Shown in pieces: positions 34,823-43,681 of a DNA stretch of 64,000 nt. This stretch comes from Acidisoma cellulosilyticum (lineage in GTDB: Bacteria > Pseudomonadota > Alphaproteobacteria > Acetobacterales > Acetobacteraceae). The notes beneath the pieces were generated by a model. That model was not told the origin of the DNA and ran no database searches. It was given only the letters and a program-made list of their open reading frames with translations. A program made the translations under genes and the position numbers. The stretch spans positions 558,001 through 622,000 of the forward strand of contig NZ_JAESVA010000002.1 in the NCBI RefSeq assembly GCF_020621385.1. The letters are read 5' to 3'. Numbering within the stretch: the stretch's first letter is position 1; every line of letters begins with the position of its first letter.

Positions 34823-36022
34823 ATGGCTCTCCTCCTCGGCCAGGATAGCTTCTTTGGTCAGTTGCTGAATTTCGCGCCCCACCCGCTGGTGCAAGCCATG
34901 CTGGATAATGAGGGTGAGGAGGATCATGCCTTGACCGTGACACGCGATTTCGGCGCCAATCCGGGCAATCTCCGCATGCTGTCCTTCCGGCCGGAGGGAC
35001 TGCCAGATCATGCGCCGCTGGTCGTGGTGCTGCATGGCTGCAAGCAGACGGCTGGCGTGTATGACCGTGGCACCGGCTGGTCCCAGCTTGCCCGGCAATT
35101 CGGCTTTGCCCTGCTGATGCCCGAGCAGCGGCGCCTCAATAATCCGCAGGGATGTTTCGACTGGTTTCAGTCCGAGGATGTCAGTCGCGATTCGGGTGAG
35201 GTCGCGTCCATCGCCAGCATGATCCGCGTCATGCTGCGCGACCATCGGCTCGATGCCAGCCGCGTCTTCATCACCGGGCTTTCGGCCGGTGGCGGCATGA
35301 CGGCTGCCATGCTGGCGACCTATCCCGAACTGTTTGCCGGCGGCGCGATTATCGCCGGCCTGCCTTTCGGCAGCGCCGACGGCATGCATGAGGCTTTCGG
35401 CGTGATGGGCCAAGGCCGCATCCGGAGCGCGCAGGCATTGGGGGATCGCGTCCGCGCGGCCTCCGCCCATCAAGGGCCTTGGCCGAGCGTCGCTATCTGG
35501 CAGGGTGATGCCGACACCACCGTCAATCCGGTGAACGCGACCGAGCTTGTGAAGCAATGGACCGATATCCATGGCGTCAGCGATGCCAAGCCTGAGGAGT
35601 CCCTGATCGGGTTCGTCAGCCACAAGGTCTGGCGCAGCCCGACCGGCCGTTTGGCGGTCGAGCTTTATGTGGTTCCGGGCCTGGGCCATGCGACGCCGAT
35701 CGACCCGATGGCGACACCCGCCGCCGCCCGCTGCGGCTCCGTCTCGGCCAGCCGCTATATTCTGCCGGCCGGCATCTCCTCCACCTATCGTATCGCCGAA
35801 AGCTGGGGCCTGACGGGCGAAGGCCTGTCACGCCGCCGCAACAGCAGTTGGGACAAGGGGCCCGGCACGCCTTTCGGCGGCCATCCGCTGTGGCAGAACC
35901 TGCTGCCGGGTGGATCGACCGGATTGAAGGAGATCACCGCCGAATTGACGGCGCCGGACACGCTGCTCGGCCGCGTGTTGCGCTCCACCGGCCTGATCGA
36001 AGACGGCAAGCGCCGCAAGTAA
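34823..36022 (+). CDS. PHB depolymerase family esterase (LpqC type)
   Basis: A 399-residue alpha/beta hydrolase. Oxyanion segment LVVVLHGCKQTAGVYD, the nucleophile elbow ITGLSAGGGMTAAML, an Asp in IWQGDADTTVNP and a His in PGLGHATPID form the triad. The sequence resembles intracellular/secreted PHB depolymerase-like and feruloyl-type esterases. No signal peptide is visible, so a cytoplasmic role on polyhydroxybutyrate is plausible. Start ATG 34823; a GTG codon precedes it directly. With the phasin at 54.8 kb it suggests polyester storage. Confidence 0.85.
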   Translation: MALLLGQDSFFGQLLNFAPHPLVQAMLDNEGEEDHALTVTRDFGANPGNLRMLSFRPEGLPDHAPLVVVLHGCKQTAGVYDRGTGWSQLARQFGFALLMPEQRRLNNPQGCFDWFQSEDVSRDSGEVASIASMIRVMLRDHRLDASRVFITGLSAGGGMTAAMLATYPELFAGGAIIAGLPFGSADGMHEAFGVMGQGRIRSAQALGDRVRAASAHQGPWPSVAIWQGDADTTVNPVNATELVKQWTDIHGVSDAKPEESLIGFVSHKVWRSPTGRLAVELYVVPGLGHATPIDPMATPAAARCGSVSASRYILPAGISSTYRIAESWGLTGEGLSRRRNSSWDKGPGTPFGGHPLWQNLLPGGSTGLKEITAELTAPDTLLGRVLRSTGLIEDGKRRK

Positions 36023-36446
36023 CCGTCTCAGACGATATCCGGATCTATGCGCGGATAGATCAAACCCGCCGCATGTGAGGAAGTCGCGTTATCATCACTG
36101 TCGAACGGAACGCCGGCAAGAGCGTCGTCCGTCTATGTTGACAATGCATCCAAATCCGCGAGCATGCCGGCGGAAACCTTCGTCGACAACGTCACCCGCA
36201 CGGGCTTCGACAATTGGGAGAAGCATCAGGCGCTTTACCCGGATGCGGACTCAACCCCCGACATGACCTATCCCCGCGGGCAGTCGCACCGCCAATTGCC
36301 GCCACCGACCCAGCAGCAGTTGGGCCAAAGGGCAAGGATCGTCATGGCTGGCGCCTCGCCAGCGTTTTGCGCCGCAACGGGTAGACCCGCGGCATGAAGC
36401 CGCGGGCGACGAATTTGGGGGCGCTCCCAACCAAACCTGACCGACC
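36023..36446. other. Intergenic stretch with a possible gene remnant and a partial repeat
   Basis: 424 bases. Around 36074-36270 one frame gives a hydrophilic peptide (ETFVDNVTRTGFDNWEKHQA) that looks protein-like but has no good start and runs into the repeat; it may be a decayed small gene. The right end is repeat copy E. Nothing else is recognised. Confidence 0.4.
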
Positions 36447-36450
36447 CTAA
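36379..36450. repeat. Interspersed repeat copy E (half of core type II)
   Basis: Only the half with the CCCGCGGCATGAAGCCGCGGG hairpin is present, followed by a diverged end (CCAACCAAACCTGACCGACC). Its last bases contain the TAG stop codon of the leftward SDR gene. Confidence 0.85.
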
Positions 36451-37508
36451 GGAATAAGCTTTTCCGCCCGCAGCCGTGCAAACAGCGTGAAGAAGGCATC
36501 GTCCGTCGGCTGATAAGTGGTGAAGCCCAGGCGGCGGCTTTTGGACATATCCGTCACCACCTCGATCGGGCGGCCAAGGTCGGCATCCGTATGCCAGGGC
36601 GAGATCAGGCGGCCGATCTCGGCTTCGACCAAACCGTGTTTCGCCGCGATCTCGGCCCAGATTGTGCCGTCATCCGCCATCTGGCTTTCCAGGGGTCTCA
36701 CGACACCGTCGAAGGGCTGAGCTTCGATGCCGAACCAACCCGCGATCCGTTCCCACATCCAGCTCCAGCGGAACACATCGCCGTCGACCACGTTGAAGGC
36801 CTCGTTCGCGGCGGCCGGCGTGGTCGCGGCCCAGAGCAGATGACGGGCGAGAATATGCGCGTCCGTCATATCCGTCAGGCTGCTCCATTGCGCGGGCGAG
36901 CCCGGAAACTGGAAGGGCCGGCCGGTCGCGCGGCAGATCGTGGCATAGACGGCGAGCGTGGTGCCCATGTTCATGGCATTGCCGACCGCCTTGCCGATGA
37001 CGGTATGCGGGCGATGGACGGACCAGGTGAAGCCGTCGCGTTGTGCGGCCGCGAAAACCTCATCCTCCTGCGCGTAGTAGAAATTCTCGATATCCAGGCG
37101 CGGCTGCTCCTCCCGGAAGGGCGTCGCCGGCAGGCTGCCTTTGCCGTAAGCCTCGAACGGCCCCAGGTAATGCTTCAGCCCGGTGACGAGGGCGACATGG
37201 CGGACGGAGCCCGCCGGGCGCAGCGCATCCAGCAGATTGCGGACCATGGCGCTGTTGATGCGGATATTCTCGGCCTCCGTCGCCTGGCGCAGCCAGGTCG
37301 TGATGAAGACATGGCTGGGTGCCTGTCCGGCCAGCGCCGTCTTGAGCGAGGCTGGGTCCAGCAGATCGGCCGCGACCTTCACCATGCTGGCCGGGCCTTC
37401 CGGCCGGCGCGCGAGGCCCGCGACCTGCCATCCGGCCTCCGTCAGCACCTCGGCCGTCGCGCCGCCTATGATACCGCTCACACCCGCGATCAAAGCTTGG
37501 CCTGTCAT
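36447..37508 (-). CDS. SDR-family reductase, PRISE (5-beta-reductase/iridoid synthase) type
   Basis: A 353-residue extended SDR. The N-terminal glycine motif is GVSGIIGGATAEVL. The active-site region VALVTGLKHYLGPFEAYGKG, the FYYAQEDEVF stretch and SVHRPHTVIG are those of progesterone-5-beta-reductase-like proteins that reduce enones with NADPH. In bacteria the substrates are unknown. It is divergent from an HxlR regulator 96 bases away, which probably controls it. The stop is inside repeat copy E. Confidence 0.85.
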   Translation of the reverse strand: MTGQALIAGVSGIIGGATAEVLTEAGWQVAGLARRPEGPASMVKVAADLLDPASLKTALAGQAPSHVFITTWLRQATEAENIRINSAMVRNLLDALRPAGSVRHVALVTGLKHYLGPFEAYGKGSLPATPFREEQPRLDIENFYYAQEDEVFAAAQRDGFTWSVHRPHTVIGKAVGNAMNMGTTLAVYATICRATGRPFQFPGSPAQWSSLTDMTDAHILARHLLWAATTPAAANEAFNVVDGDVFRWSWMWERIAGWFGIEAQPFDGVVRPLESQMADDGTIWAEIAAKHGLVEAEIGRLISPWHTDADLGRPIEVVTDMSKSRRLGFTTYQPTDDAFFTLFARLRAEKLIP

Positions 37509-37604
37509 GACGCCTCCTGATTTCTTGTTCTTGCTTCACATAGTCAGACATCGGCGATCGGGCTAGAAGGCACCCGGAAGGGACATAGAGACCCTGAGGT
37601 AACC

Positions 37605-38003
37605 ATGCCAGACTCCATGATGACAGCACCGCCGGCCGATGACGATTGGCGGGAAGATTGCGCGCCGCGTCGCGTGCTTGAGATTTTCGCCAGCAAATGG
37701 ACGAGCATGATCCTGCATGCCCTGGAAGCGCGGCATGGCGGCACCGCGCGGACGGGCGTCCTGCTGCGCAGCCTGCCCGGCATTTCCAAGAAAATGCTGA
37801 CCCAGACGCTGCGCGACATGGAGGCGTCAGGCCTGGTCCAACGCCGCGTCTACGGCACCGTGCCGCCGGCGGTCGATTACACCCTGACCCCGCTCGGCTA
37901 CCGTTTCGTCGAGCCGATCGCGCTGCTCTATGCCTGGGGCCGACAGAATGCCGATGCGCTGGATGCTTTCACGGCGCAGCGGCAGCGGGCGGACGCGGCA
38001 TGA
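37605..38003 (+). CDS. HxlR-family transcriptional regulator
   Basis: A 132-residue winged-helix protein: RRVLEIFASKWTSMILHAL, LPGISKKMLTQTLRDMEASG (recognition helix) and YTLTPLGYRFVEPI. HxlR proteins often respond to aldehydes or other electrophiles through Cys; one Cys (EDCAPRR) is at the typical N-terminal place. It is divergent from the PRISE reductase, and its TGA overlaps the ATG of the GFA gene, so the two are translationally coupled. Confidence 0.9.
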   Translation: MPDSMMTAPPADDDWREDCAPRRVLEIFASKWTSMILHALEARHGGTARTGVLLRSLPGISKKMLTQTLRDMEASGLVQRRVYGTVPPAVDYTLTPLGYRFVEPIALLYAWGRQNADALDAFTAQRQRADAA

Positions 38004-38446
38004 CGACGCCGCGCGAACCGGGCCAGTTGCGCGGTCGCTGCGTTTGCGGTGCCGTCCGTTTCACGGTCGCGGATGCGTTTCTCTATGCCGTCAATTGCCA
38101 CTGCTCGGGCTGCCGGCAGGTCACGGGCTCCGCCTTCAAACCCCTGGCCGGGATCGGGCGAGACCAACTGGCCTTCAGCCAAGGTGCGGACGCTCTGATG
38201 ACCTTCGGGGACGCGACCGGGCATGACACGCGCTGCGCGCGGTGCGGGTCCTTCCTCTTCGCTTTGGTCCAGGACGGCGCCTTCGTTCATGTGGCACTCG
38301 GCGTGCTGGAAGACTGCCCCACCATCCGTCCCGCCGCCCATATCTTCGTGGGGTCCAAGGCGCCCTGGTTCACGATCACGGATGATCTGCCCCAATATGA
38401 GGGACATATCCCCTCACCCGAACCGAAAGAACCAGACCATGGGTGA
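38000..38446 (+). CDS. GFA-family zinc protein (glutathione-dependent formaldehyde-activating-like)
   Basis: A 148-residue CENP-V/GFA fold protein. Zinc ligands are visible as GRCVCGAVRF, NCHCSGCRQVTGSAF and RCARCGSFLF. Few members are proven to act on S-hydroxymethylglutathione. ATG at 38000 overlaps the HxlR stop, and the end overlaps the next gene, so it is the middle of a three-gene chain. Confidence 0.9.
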   Translation: MTTPREPGQLRGRCVCGAVRFTVADAFLYAVNCHCSGCRQVTGSAFKPLAGIGRDQLAFSQGADALMTFGDATGHDTRCARCGSFLFALVQDGAFVHVALGVLEDCPTIRPAAHIFVGSKAPWFTITDDLPQYEGHIPSPEPKEPDHG

Positions 38447-38741
38447 GAAGAAAAAGCAGCGCCTGGCCGAAGCCGAGGCAAAGCGGACATTGGCGCTGAT
38501 GCCCGAGATGCCGGATGGAGACGATACGAAAAGCGCGGTGCCCCCGGCCGAGCCTGTTGCTGCGGCCGAAACCGCGCCGTCCGCGCATCCGGAAGAGATG
38601 AAGGCCAGCGTCAGCTTGCGCATCGGCGAGACGATCAGCCTGACGGCCACGGCCCGCGCGACCCCGGCGGGGCTGGTCGCCAGCGCCTTGATAACAGCCG
38701 CCGTCATGGTGCCGCTGATCTGGATCAGCCGCAGGCGGTAA
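38439..38741 (+). CDS. Small tail-anchored membrane protein
   Basis: A 100-residue protein: basic start (MGEKKKQRLAEAEAKRT), an Ala/Pro/Glu-rich linker, then a C-terminal membrane helix (ASALITAAVMVPLIWI) ending in SRRR. It overlaps the GFA stop by 8 bases. No family recognised. Confidence 0.6.
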   Translation: MGEKKKQRLAEAEAKRTLALMPEMPDGDDTKSAVPPAEPVAAAETAPSAHPEEMKASVSLRIGETISLTATARATPAGLVASALITAAVMVPLIWISRRR

Positions 38742-38750
38742 GGCCGCCGC

Positions 38751-40688
38751 TCAAAAACCCCACTGCACCTGACGGCTATTGCCCTGTTGCAGGTTGCGGT
38801 AGCGCGCCATGGCCATCAGCGGAAAGAACAGCCGATAACCGTGGTAGCGGAGGTAGAAGACCTTCGGGAAGCCGACGGCGTTATAGGGTGCCTCGTCCCA
38901 CTCGCCGTCATCCTTCTGCACTGATTGCAGCCAGGCGATGCCGCGCGCGACGGCGGGATGATCCGCCTGCCCGGCCGCCATCAGGCCCAGCACGGCCCAG
39001 GCCGTCTGGCTCGGCAGGCTTTCGTGATACTCGCCCGGCGGCGCGCCTTCGAAACTGGCGCAATCCTCACCCCAACCGCCTTCCGGCCGCTGCTTCGCGA
39101 TCAGCCAGTCGATCGCCCGCGTCATCATCGGGTCATCCTGCGGGACGCCAGCCGCGTTGAGCGCGCAGAGCACGGACCAGGTGCCGTAGATGTAGTTGGT
39201 ACCCCAGCGGCCGAACCAGCAGCCGTCCTTCTCCTGATCGGCGCGCAGGAAATCGAGCGCGCGGGCGATCACGGGCAGGTCTTCCGCATGCCCAAGCTGA
39301 GCGAGGAAGGATACGCAGCGCGCCGTCACATCGGCTGTCGGCGGGTCAAGCAAGGCGCCGTGGTCGGCGAAGGGGATATGATTGAGGAAGTCGTGGTTGT
39401 TATCGGCGTCGAAGGCGCCCCAGCCGCCGTTCTTGCTCTGCATGCCGACCACCCAGGCGCGTGCCCGTTCGATGGACTCCGCATGGGCCGGATCGCCGTT
39501 GCGATGGAGCAGCATGCCGACCACGGCCGTGTCGTCCACATCCGGGTAGTGGTCGTTATTGTATTGGAAAGCCCAGCCGCCCGGCGGCAAGTCCGGCTTG
39601 ACCTCGGCCCAGTCGCCACGCAATTCGGTGATCTGTTTGGCCTTGAGCCAATTGGCCGCGGCCTCCACCCCCGCCGCACCCAGGCCCTGGGACTCGGCCA
39701 GGGCATGGGCGGCGAGCCCCGTATCCCAAATCGGCGAAAGACAAGGCTGGCAATAGGCTTCCCCGTCCTTGACCGTCACCAGCTTCTGCACGGATGTCCA
39801 GGCGATCGCGAAATCCGGATGATCCGGCGCATAGCCCAGCACGTCGAACATCATCACGGAATTGGCCATGGCCGGGTAGATCGCGCCCAGCCCGTCCTCG
39901 CCGTTCAAACGCTCCTGCACCCAGGCGACGGCGGCATCGACATGCTTCTGCCGGCGACCTTGGGAGATGCGCGGCTCCACCGCCTGCAGCACGCCGTCGA
40001 CCGCCTTGAAGAAATGCCCCCATTGGTTGCGATAGGGGCCGCGAATCCAGTCATTGACCCGGTCGGGCGGCGTCGCGAACAGCTCAGCCACATGAATGTC
40101 GCGCGGATTGCGCGCGCGGGGCTTCAGCGCCATCAGCACCAGCAGCGGCACGATGACAGTGCGCGACCAATAGCTCACCTTCAGCAGATGGAAGGGGAAC
40201 CAGCGCGGCAGGCCCATGATTTCGATCGGCATCACCGGCACGGCGCGCCAGGGCACTTCGCCGAACAGCGCCAGCTGAATGCGGGTGAAGACATTGGTCC
40301 GCTCGGCCCCGCCAGCGGCGAGGATCGCTTTGCGGGCACGAGCCATATGCGGCGCGTTGATATCGTCGCCGATCGCCTTGAGGGCGAAATAGGCCTTCAC
40401 GCTCGCCGAGATATTGAAGACGCCGCCGTGGTAGAGCGGCCAACCGCCGTGATCGCCCTGGATGCGGCGCAGATAGACGCCGATCTTCTGCTGCAGCGGC
40501 GCGTCGATCCGGTCGAGGTAATGTTCCAGCAGCACATATTCGGCCGGGATGGTCGCATCAGCCTCCAGCTCGAAGACCCAATGGCCGTCACCGTTCTGAC
40601 GTGACGTGAGCGCGCCTTCGGCGCGTTCGATCGCCGCAGTCAGATCATCGGTCGCAATTGTGGTGTCGAGCAGAATATCGTGCGGCAT
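38751..40688 (-). CDS. shc: Squalene-hopene cyclase
   Basis: A 645-residue class II triterpene cyclase. The protonating DVDDTA motif is near residue 383. QW repeats are visible as QNGDGHWVFE, QGDHGGWPLYHGG, QSKNGGWGAFD, QEKDGCWFGRW and QRPEGGWGE. It makes hopene/hopanol from squalene at the inner membrane. It is the last gene of the hpnABCDE-shc operon, 7 bases after hpnE. A convergent small gene ends 9 bases away. Confidence 0.97.
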   Translation of the reverse strand: MPHDILLDTTIATDDLTAAIERAEGALTSRQNGDGHWVFELEADATIPAEYVLLEHYLDRIDAPLQQKIGVYLRRIQGDHGGWPLYHGGVFNISASVKAYFALKAIGDDINAPHMARARKAILAAGGAERTNVFTRIQLALFGEVPWRAVPVMPIEIMGLPRWFPFHLLKVSYWSRTVIVPLLVLMALKPRARNPRDIHVAELFATPPDRVNDWIRGPYRNQWGHFFKAVDGVLQAVEPRISQGRRQKHVDAAVAWVQERLNGEDGLGAIYPAMANSVMMFDVLGYAPDHPDFAIAWTSVQKLVTVKDGEAYCQPCLSPIWDTGLAAHALAESQGLGAAGVEAAANWLKAKQITELRGDWAEVKPDLPPGGWAFQYNNDHYPDVDDTAVVGMLLHRNGDPAHAESIERARAWVVGMQSKNGGWGAFDADNNHDFLNHIPFADHGALLDPPTADVTARCVSFLAQLGHAEDLPVIARALDFLRADQEKDGCWFGRWGTNYIYGTWSVLCALNAAGVPQDDPMMTRAIDWLIAKQRPEGGWGEDCASFEGAPPGEYHESLPSQTAWAVLGLMAAGQADHPAVARGIAWLQSVQKDDGEWDEAPYNAVGFPKVFYLRYHGYRLFFPLMAMARYRNLQQGNSRQVQWGF

Positions 40689-40695
40689 CGTGGTT

Positions 40696-41958
40696 TTATA
40701 TTTGCCTCATCAGCATGCGCGCGGCGGATTCGCCGGAAAGAATACTGCCTTCAATCGTGGACGGCAGCCCTGTATCGGTCCAGTCGCCCGCCAGGGCAAG
40801 GTTTGCAAGTCCTGAGCCGCTGGCGGCTGGCCTGCGTTTTTGTTGCAGTGCGGTGGCAGCGAAGGTCGCGCGCTTCTCGCGCACCAGCCGATAGGCGGGC
40901 ATCGACTCGGGCAGATCTGGGTAGGCCGCGCGGCAATCGGCCCAGGCGCGGGCCGCCATGACCTCACCCGGCATCTCCGCCCAGCGATTGGCCGCGCTGA
41001 TGGTGACGGAGACGATGCCCGGTTTGACGAAGACCCATTCGGCCAGGCCGCCGACGATTCCGGTAAAAGGCGCCTCACCCGGCGCAACCTCAGCCAGAAA
41101 GTGGATATTGGCGATCGCCTCGAAGGCGTCCGGCACCGTCAGGTCCGGCAGCAGCCCACCTGCAACGGGCGCCGGCACGGCCAGGATGACGCTGTCCTGC
41201 GGCCCGACCTTCACCGCGCCATCGGCGAAATGCAGGATTGAGACGCGATTGCCGGCGCGGTCCAGGGACAGCAGGCGCTGGCCGAGCCCGACCTTGGCAC
41301 CACGGGCCGACAGCCAAGCGATCGCCGGGTCGATGAAACTCTCGGTCAGCCCTTCGGCCGGCACCAATGGCAGGCAGGCGGCCCCGCCCGCGCCCAATGT
41401 CTGGGCCACAATCGCCTGCATCAGCGGCGCATAGGCCTCGTCCGGCATCGTATTAAGGCCGGCAATGGCCAGCGGCTCCAGCAACCGGCGATAGACCGGG
41501 CCGGCATCGCCGATTGCCGCAGCCACAGAGCCGCTCGCTTTGCGAAGACGGAGAAGAGAGAGATAGTCGCGCCAGGTCGTGCCCGGCACGCGGCGCTTGC
41601 GGTCAAAAATCCAGAGCGGAATCCGCCCCGAATCGAGCCGCAACACCCAGCGCAAGCCGTCCGTCCGGTCGATGAAGGGAAAGACCGGTGTTTTCGGTCC
41701 CACCATCGTCTGCCGCGCGCCGATGCGGTCCAGATAGCGCATGGCGCCGGGATTGCCCGACAGCAGCAGGTGATTGCCGTTGTCGATGCGGCAGCCGAGT
41801 TCCCGGTCGAAATAGGAGCGGCAGCGCCCGCCGGCCTGCGGGCCAGCTTCATGCACCGTCACTGGCCTGCCCGTCTCGGCCAGCACCATGGCGGCCGACA
41901 GACCCGCAAGCCCGGCGCCGATGACGTGGACCCGACCCGCTTGTCCGCCGGCCGCCAT
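40696..41958 (-). CDS. hpnE: Hydroxysqualene dehydroxylase
   Basis: A 420-residue flavin amine-oxidase-like protein: VHVIGAGLAGLSAAMVLAE at the start and GNHLLLSGNPGAMRYL, with the closing LALAGDWTDTGLPSTIEGSI. HpnE reduces hydroxysqualene to squalene. Start ATG 41958 is two bases after the hpnD stop, so it is preferred to an in-frame ATG 45 bases earlier inside hpnD. Confidence 0.93.
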   Translation of the reverse strand: MAAGGQAGRVHVIGAGLAGLSAAMVLAETGRPVTVHEAGPQAGGRCRSYFDRELGCRIDNGNHLLLSGNPGAMRYLDRIGARQTMVGPKTPVFPFIDRTDGLRWVLRLDSGRIPLWIFDRKRRVPGTTWRDYLSLLRLRKASGSVAAAIGDAGPVYRRLLEPLAIAGLNTMPDEAYAPLMQAIVAQTLGAGGAACLPLVPAEGLTESFIDPAIAWLSARGAKVGLGQRLLSLDRAGNRVSILHFADGAVKVGPQDSVILAVPAPVAGGLLPDLTVPDAFEAIANIHFLAEVAPGEAPFTGIVGGLAEWVFVKPGIVSVTISAANRWAEMPGEVMAARAWADCRAAYPDLPESMPAYRLVREKRATFAATALQQKRRPAASGSGLANLALAGDWTDTGLPSTIEGSILSGESAARMLMRQI

Positions 41959-41960
41959 GC

Positions 41961-42833
41961 TCAAGCCGTCAGCATCCGTACGGCGAAGGCCAGCTTTTTC
42001 CATTTCGGCAGGCTCACCCGCTCAGCCGGGCGCAGGAAATTCGTGCGCTCCATCTGGGTCAGCAGCGCCTTATAGGGGGCGGCCATCAGCCGCGCCGGTT
42101 TAATGGCCTTCTGGTTGCACAGCGCCATCGCCTCCTCGGCCCCCGCATAATGGTCCCGCGCCAGGGCCGCGACGCGCTGACAGACGCGCGGCAGGCCGGG
42201 GGATTTCAAAGCCACCTGCGGATTGGGCGGCACGCTCTCCTCCGCCAGCCATTCGCGCGGCAGATAAAGACGCGACCGCTCGGCATCCTCCCCCACATCG
42301 CGCAGGATATTGGTCAGCTGCAAGGCACGGCCCAGGCAATAGGCGACGCGGTCAGCGGCGGGCGAGCTATCGCCGAAAGCGCGGACGGAGAGACGACCCA
42401 CCGCGCTCGCCACCCGGTCGCAATAAAGGTCGAGCACGGCCATCGCCGGGGCCACGATCTCCCGCTCCGCGTCCATCTGCATGCCGTCGATGACGGCCAG
42501 AAAGTCGATCGCCCGCAGGTCGAAGGCGCGGGTGGAGAGCAGCATCATGCGCGTCAGCGCGCTATCGGTGCGGCCTTCCAGCAGCGCATTCACGCGGTCA
42601 CGCCAGCCGTCCAGCATTTCCCGTTTCGCGACCAGCGCGCCGGGTTCGTCGGCGATATCATCCACCACGCGGCAGAAGGCATAGACGGAATAGACGGCCG
42701 CGCGCCGATCCGGCGGCAGCATCCGCATCCCCCAATAGAAGGAGGAGCCGGAGCGGCGGACCAGCGTCTCGATCTCCTCCAAATCGGCGGGCTGCGCGCC
42801 CAGCGGCGGCACCGGCAGCTTCGCGAGGCTCAT
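41961..42833 (-). CDS. hpnD: Presqualene diphosphate synthase
   Basis: A 290-residue squalene/phytoene-synthase family protein with the two Asp-rich motifs CRVVDDIADE and LTNILRDVGEDAE, and the SSFYWGMRMLP start region. HpnD condenses two farnesyl diphosphates to presqualene diphosphate. Its ATG overlaps the hpnC stop (ATGA). Confidence 0.95.
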   Translation of the reverse strand: MSLAKLPVPPLGAQPADLEEIETLVRRSGSSFYWGMRMLPPDRRAAVYSVYAFCRVVDDIADEPGALVAKREMLDGWRDRVNALLEGRTDSALTRMMLLSTRAFDLRAIDFLAVIDGMQMDAEREIVAPAMAVLDLYCDRVASAVGRLSVRAFGDSSPAADRVAYCLGRALQLTNILRDVGEDAERSRLYLPREWLAEESVPPNPQVALKSPGLPRVCQRVAALARDHYAGAEEAMALCNQKAIKPARLMAAPYKALLTQMERTNFLRPAERVSLPKWKKLAFAVRMLTA

Positions 42834-43681
42834 AGCGCGTAGCCCAGCGCGCCGAGCAGCGCGAAGACGGCATCGGGTTTGGTGACCTTCACGCGCCCGG
42901 CGATGGGGTCCTGCCGCTGCAGGCGCTGCGTCAGACGGCGGGAGATTTTGAGGATCACCCCCGTCTCCAACCGCAACCGCCGGTCGCGCACGCGGCGCGG
43001 CAAAGCCGCACCTTCGGCGTTCAGCCTGTCGCATTGCGCCAGCAGGGCGTCGAAGACGCGCCGCAGACCAGGGGTTTCGGCGCGGCCGGGAAGATCGGAG
43101 ATATCGGCGGAATAGGCTGTCATGAGATCCTGAGGCAGGTAGCAACGGTCCAGCGCGGCCAGATCCTTCTGGCAGTCCTGAAGATGGTTCAGCACCTGCA
43201 AGACGGCACACAGCGCGTCCGAAGGCGGAAAGGTCGTCTCGCTCTCGCCATGGACGGCCAGGACAAAGCGCCCGACCGGCATCGCGGAATAACGGCAGTA
43301 ATTGTACAGCTCATCCCAGGTCGCATAGCGCGTCTTGGTCGCGTCCTGGCGGAAGGCGATGAGCAGATCGGTCGCATGGGCAGGGTCAACACGGGTCTCG
43401 GCCAGCGACACGCGCAGCTTGGCGGCACTCGGCGATCCGCCGATGCGGTTTCCGAGCAGCACATCCTCCATATGGTCGAGGCGGCGGATTTTCTCCCCGG
43501 CCGACAGATCGGGGCTGTCCCCGATATCATCGGCATTGCGGGCGAAATCGTAATAGGCGTGGACGTGACGGCGCAGGTCAGGCCGGATAAGGCCGCCGAC
43601 CGGAAAATTCTCGTCCGCCTTGTCCTTGCCGGACCAGCTTTCGACATTCTCGAAATCGGCCTTGGACAGCTCAGCGCTCAC
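42830..43681 (-). CDS. hpnC: Hydroxysqualene synthase
   Basis: A 283-residue paralogue of HpnD. ENFPVGGLIRPDLRRHV, YDFARNADDIGD and LNHLQDCQKDLAALDRCYLP are diagnostic. HpnC turns presqualene diphosphate into hydroxysqualene. It starts with a GTG at 43681 that overlaps the hpnB TGA (GTGA), preceded by AGGGCGG. Confidence 0.94.
   Translation of the reverse strand: MSAELSKADFENVESWSGKDKADENFPVGGLIRPDLRRHVHAYYDFARNADDIGDSPDLSAGEKIRRLDHMEDVLLGNRIGGSPSAAKLRVSLAETRVDPAHATDLLIAFRQDATKTRYATWDELYNYCRYSAMPVGRFVLAVHGESETTFPPSDALCAVLQVLNHLQDCQKDLAALDRCYLPQDLMTAYSADISDLPGRAETPGLRRVFDALLAQCDRLNAEGAALPRRVRDRRLRLETGVILKISRRLTQRLQRQDPIAGRVKVTKPDAVFALLGALGYAL

Noticed and set aside
36075-36266. Small Arg-rich frame after the esterase
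   Set aside because: Arg/Ser/Thr-rich, no ribosome-binding site, and it overlaps the better-looking remnant frame.
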